Origin: Kitasatospora sp. NBC_00240
Lineage (GTDB): Bacteria > Actinomycetota > Actinomycetes > Streptomycetales > Streptomycetaceae
NCBI RefSeq assembly: GCF_026342405.1
Contig: NZ_JAPEMU010000001.1
Coordinates: forward strand, 4,340,001-4,404,000
Reading direction: 5' to 3'
Length of the DNA: 64,000 bases
The notes under the pieces were generated by a model. The model was not told where the DNA came from and searched no databases. It saw only the letters and a program-made list of their open reading frames with translations. A program made the position numbers and the translations under genes. Every line of letters starts with the position of its first letter. Position 1 is the first letter of the stretch. Positions 61,073 through 64,000 of this stretch are shown here, piece by piece.

Positions 61073-63505
61073 TCAACTACCGGCCACCGTCCTCTCCGGC
61101 GCCGCCGCCCGCCGCGCCCGCCCGGCGGCGTCCTCGGCCGCGTCCGGCAGCCGCATCTCCAGCCACGGCCGCACGGACTCCCGCATTCCGTCCGCGAACC
61201 GCATCCCGAGGGCGGTGAGCGAACCGGAGCCGGCCAGCCGCTCGACCGCCTCCGAGGTGTACCGCCGCCAGAGTGCGAACTGCGCCCGGGTGTGGTCCGC
61301 CGTCCCCCCCGGCAGGCCGTCGTAGGCGAGCGTCCTGGTGCCCCAGAACTCGGTCACCGCCAGATGGGCGTACGTGCCCTGCAGCAGGCCCTCGATCGGC
61401 CGCGGGTCGGGCCGCCACGGGGCGTGGTACAGCGCGGTGTCCGACGGGTCGTAGAGGTCCATGAGGTCGAGCACGGCACCCAGTTTGACGTGCTGGAACT
61501 CGTGGGCGAGGAGCAGTCCGAGGACCGGCGCGGTGGCGGGCCGGGCGATCCCGACCGCGCCGAAGGCCTGCCGGGCGGCGGCGCTGACGTCCCGCCCGGC
61601 CGGCCCCGCCCGCAGCGGGGTGACGGTGCTCAGGCCCGCCCGGATGCCGGCCGCGTAGTCGGGCAGGTCCCGGCCGAGCAGTTCCCAGGCCTCACGCAGG
61701 GCACCTGTCCAGCCGTGCAGTTCGGGATCGGCGAGACGGTCCTCGACCGGCCACTGGTGGCTGTCGCGCTGCGGATCGGTGTCCTCCAGCGCCACCGTCC
61801 AGCCGTCGGCGAGCCGGATCCGGCGGACCGGCTGCCAGCGTCCCCCGGCGGCGTCCCGGCCGGTCACCGTCACGACGCCGCCGTCGGCCGTCCGGACGGT
61901 GAAGCCCTCCGGCGTCCCGGTGACCCGGGCCTCGCCGTCGGCCGCCATGAGTCGGCCCAGGGTCGGCAGGTGCAGCGCGCCGCCGCGGACGGGCACCACC
62001 AGCGTCGCGTCGGCCTTGGCCCGCACGGCCGCCGCGGCGGCCAGTTCCGCCATCGGCCCGAGCCCTGCGGCGGGGTCGCCCGCGAGTCGCCGGGCCGCCC
62101 ACGCCCGGACGTACGGGTGGCCGAGCACGGCGTCCAGGGCGGCGGGCGCGGCCGCGTCCAGGGCCGACAGCACGTCCCACGCGGCCGAGCTGCGCAGGCC
62201 GGAGCTGCTCCGCACCGCGGCCAGCATCGCCCGGGTGACGGCGAGTTGTGAGCGGGCCAGGGCTCCGACGGTCTCCGCGCCGCCGTGGCCGCGGGCCAAC
62301 TCGCCCAGGTGCCGGTCGGTCAGGGCGGGCGGCCCCACGGGCTCGGCGGCCTGGGCCGGTACGCGAGGGATGGGTTCCGGGCCGCCGCGGTCGGCGACAC
62401 CGCTGATGAGCGTCAAGAGGTCCCCGCAGTAGACGGAGGGATTGTCGAAGCCGCCGCCCTGGGCGTCGGCGCGGTAGCGGTGCGCGTAGAGGCCGCCGCC
62501 GCAGGACCGGACGACGGGGCAGGAGCGGCAGGTGGCGCTGAGGCCCGCGAGGCCGGACTGTCGTCGGGCCATTCCCGGGTGGCGGGCGACCTGGTCGAGG
62601 TCGTGGGTGAAGACGTCCATACCGGTGGCGGGCGCGCCGTCGAAGGCGGTCTTGAGGCTGTCGGCCTGCTCGAAGCTGCCGTCGGTCTCCAGCACCACCA
62701 CGTCGGCGGGGTCCAGGCCCAGCGACTCGGTGAGGCTGGACAGGCCGCGCAGGGTGCGGTGCACCGAGTCGAAGGTGCGGACGGCGAACGGCCGGCCGGC
62801 CGCCTCCCACTGGTCGTAGACGTTCAACAGCCAATCCGCGTAAGGGGTTTCCCCCCCGTCGGCCGGGCGCTTCGGGGGCTGCTGCCAGGTGGCATGGGGC
62901 AACAGGAAGTCGACCGCGGGGGGTTCGAGCTCGGCCAGTGCGCGATAGACCGCGACCGGATCGTTCTCGACGTCGATCGTGCACAGCAGCCCGGCGAACA
63001 GGTGCCGGAACTCCGGCTCGCGCAGCAGTCCCACCGCCCGCAGGACCTGGGGGTGACTGCTGCGGCCGTCGGCGTACCGCCGGTGCCGGTCGTTGGCCGC
63101 GCGATCTCCGTCCAACGAGATGCCGACCTTGACCCCCACCTCGTCGAACAGCTTGCAGAAGGCACGGTCGAGCAGCACGCCGTTGGTGTGGATCCGCAGG
63201 TCGAGGGCGCAGCCGGGGGGCAGGGCCGACCGGAAGGCCTCGGCTGCGCGGCGGAGCCGGTCCGGGCCGGCGAGCAAGGGTTCCCCCCCGTGCAGGACGA
63301 CCCGGACGGCGGTCAACCGATGGGCGGCCGCGTGCTCGCCGACCCTGCCGGCGGCTCCGGCCAGCACCTCGTCGCCGATGACCTTCGGACGCGTGCGCCA
63401 GCTCGTGTCCGCATGTTCGTAGACATAGCAATGGTCGCAGGCAAGATCACATCGACTGTGCACCTTCACCACGAATTGCGTGAAAGGCAGTGGAATTCTG
63501 TCCAT
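61073..63505 (-). CDS. fxsB: FxsB: radical SAM/SPASM cyclophane-forming peptide maturase with HExxH domain
   Basis: 810 residues. Radical SAM domain with C19-x3-C23-x2-C26 (CDLACDHCYVYEH), glycine-rich SAM loop VVLHGGEPLLAG and ISLDGDRAANDRHR. The SPASM auxiliary-cluster cysteines run from CRSCPVVRSCGGGLYAHRYR (key part CRSCPVVRSCGGG) to VYCGDL. The C-terminal ~430 residues hold the HExxH motif H668-EFQ-H672 in LLLAHEFQHVKLG, the type described for alpha-ketoglutarate-dependent peptide beta-hydroxylases. FxsB-family enzymes join an aromatic ring to a nearby Ser/other side chain in FxS motifs. Starts 41 nt after fxsA, and acts on it. Confidence 0.94.
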   Translation of the reverse strand: MDRIPLPFTQFVVKVHSRCDLACDHCYVYEHADTSWRTRPKVIGDEVLAGAAGRVGEHAAAHRLTAVRVVLHGGEPLLAGPDRLRRAAEAFRSALPPGCALDLRIHTNGVLLDRAFCKLFDEVGVKVGISLDGDRAANDRHRRYADGRSSHPQVLRAVGLLREPEFRHLFAGLLCTIDVENDPVAVYRALAELEPPAVDFLLPHATWQQPPKRPADGGETPYADWLLNVYDQWEAAGRPFAVRTFDSVHRTLRGLSSLTESLGLDPADVVVLETDGSFEQADSLKTAFDGAPATGMDVFTHDLDQVARHPGMARRQSGLAGLSATCRSCPVVRSCGGGLYAHRYRADAQGGGFDNPSVYCGDLLTLISGVADRGGPEPIPRVPAQAAEPVGPPALTDRHLGELARGHGGAETVGALARSQLAVTRAMLAAVRSSSGLRSSAAWDVLSALDAAAPAALDAVLGHPYVRAWAARRLAGDPAAGLGPMAELAAAAAVRAKADATLVVPVRGGALHLPTLGRLMAADGEARVTGTPEGFTVRTADGGVVTVTGRDAAGGRWQPVRRIRLADGWTVALEDTDPQRDSHQWPVEDRLADPELHGWTGALREAWELLGRDLPDYAAGIRAGLSTVTPLRAGPAGRDVSAAARQAFGAVGIARPATAPVLGLLLAHEFQHVKLGAVLDLMDLYDPSDTALYHAPWRPDPRPIEGLLQGTYAHLAVTEFWGTRTLAYDGLPGGTADHTRAQFALWRRYTSEAVERLAGSGSLTALGMRFADGMRESVRPWLEMRLPDAAEDAAGRARRAAAPERTVAGS

Positions 63506-63546
63506 TGTCTACCGGATTCAGCCGGAGCCTCTGAATTACTGACTGA

Positions 63547-63729
63547 TCAGATGGAGGAATTGAATGCCGCCACCGGCACCAGCCCTGAATCGGAACCAGG
63601 CAGGGCGCGTCGGAGCCGGGCGGACAGCTCCTCCGCGCCGAGTGAGGCCAGATCGGCCAGAGTCGGCCGGTCAGTCGCCTGACGGTCGATCAGTTCACTG
63701 CTGGGCCTGGTGTCCAGTGCGGGTGTCAT
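63547..63729 (-). CDS. fxsA: FxsA: FxSxx-COOH precursor peptide
   Basis: 60-residue peptide beginning MTPALDTRPSSELIDR and ending with F56-N57-S58-S59-I60, the C-terminal FxSxx motif that defines this RiPP family. The leader contains a predicted amphipathic helix (LADLASLGAEELSARLRRAL), suited to recognition by FxsB. ATG 63729 follows GGAAGAG with 8-nt spacing. The same frame stays open upstream to 63915 but that part lacks homology and a good ribosome site. Expected product: a Phe56-Ser58 three-residue cyclophane, possibly further modified. Confidence 0.93.
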   Translation of the reverse strand: MTPALDTRPSSELIDRQATDRPTLADLASLGAEELSARLRRALPGSDSGLVPVAAFNSSI

Positions 63730-63771
63730 GTTCGAATCTCTTCCACGAAGGGGGTTAGAGAGAGCAGGATG

Positions 63772-63788
63772 CCGGGTATACCACCCGG
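63772..63788. promoter_or_regulatory. Palindrome upstream of fxsA
   Basis: CCGGGT (63772-63777) and ACCCGG (63783-63788) flank ATACC, 43 nt upstream of the fxsA start. Position suits an operator or promoter-overlapping site for the fxs unit. Regulator unknown. Confidence 0.5.
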
Positions 63789-63954
63789 TCCACAAGAAGC
63801 GTATCCGGCCCGCACAGCCATCGCCGTACTGTTCCTGGCACTGCTTCGGCCGATACCGGCCCGGACTGCGGATTCTCGCCGAAAGTTCACTCTCCTGGCG
63901 GTCGCACAAGGGCACCGGCGTGGCGCACGGAAGTCGTTCCCCCGCCCCGCCCCC

Positions 63955-64000
63955 TCACACCCACGGCGGGTCGATGTCGAAGTCCAGTCGTTCCCCCGCC
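63955..64000 (-). CDS. C-terminal end of a leftward gene (partial, off window)
   Basis: The last 14 codons of a frame entering from the right edge: AGERLDFDIDPPWV followed by TGA at 63955-63957. Codon use (GC3, acidic/aromatic composition) looks coding, but the fragment is too short to identify. The 15-nt sequence at 63986-64000 recurs at 63932-63946 just past the stop. Confidence 0.4.
   Translation of the reverse strand, partial: AGERLDFDIDPPWV

Noticed and set aside
63547..63915. FxsA starting 62 residues earlier in the same frame
   Set aside because: The extension is unlike known FxsA leaders and has no ribosome site; the ATG at 63729 has one and gives the expected length.
63932..64000. 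15-bp direct repeat as an attachment site
   Set aside because: The two copies are only 54 bp apart, one in a coding tail and one just after its stop; local duplication is simpler and no integrase is present.

Overview
The window is a high-GC chromosomal stretch from a Streptomycetaceae actinobacterium (Streptomyces or Kitasatospora). The reasons are codon-third-position GC bias throughout, many GTG starts, ATGA/GTGA stop-start overlaps, a type I NADH dehydrogenase (nuo) operon, the futalosine menaquinone genes, a DtxR-type iron repressor of the DmdR1 type, and families largely restricted to actinomycetes (DUF397, DUF4229, bifunctional primase/polymerase-like, XRE-TPR regulator). No tRNA, rRNA, CRISPR array, transposase or integrase was seen.

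Layout. 1-4.2 kb: the 5' end of the nuo operon (nuoF partial, nuoE, D, C, B, A, all leftward), preceded by an unusually AT-rich leader that holds a near-consensus Rex operator. 4.7-17.4 kb: housekeeping and accessory genes (EamA exporter, DUF2278, GNATs, secreted cyclophilin, secreted beta-helix/PKD protein, duplicated Lrp regulator divergent from a DHA2 exporter, transglutaminase-like protein). 17.5-25.5 kb: respiratory quinone cluster, with geranylgeranyl reductase, menG, a degenerate amidohydrolase, mqnC, a Ser/Thr kinase and mqnA; together with nuo these genes build and use menaquinone. 25.8-36.4 kb: cold-shock gene with a hairpin leader, dicarboxylate symporter, two MFS carriers, class A PBP, LacI, DUF4229 and GlxA regulators. 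36.9-43.3 kb: anti-sigma-type kinase, an ECF sigma factor gene whose frame is broken at a 36-bp perfect inverted repeat, its overlapping zinc-finger anti-sigma gene, purU, and a branched-chain-type binding protein. 43.5-51.8 kb: proline/glutamine-rich membrane protein, XRE-TPR regulator, prim-pol-like protein, dmdR1, SIS protein, DUF4231 membrane protein and an alpha/beta hydrolase. 51.9-54.5 kb: tyrosinase with a signal-less copper chaperone, and a D-2-hydroxyacid dehydrogenase lacking the catalytic arginine.

54.5-63.8 kb is the most striking region: a leftward FxSxx-COOH ribosomal-peptide locus. A 60-residue precursor ending in FNSSI (fxsA) is followed by an 810-residue radical SAM/SPASM enzyme with a C-terminal HExxH domain (fxsB), an AAC(3)-type N-acetyltransferase, a TIR-like protein (fxsC) and a 1327-residue ParA-TIR-NB-ARC-TPR protein (fxsT). 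The likely logic is that the peptide is crosslinked (and perhaps hydroxylated or acylated) and then sensed by, or acts through, the NLR-like FxsC/FxsT pair. The family is recognised from established knowledge; the biological role in this organism is inference.
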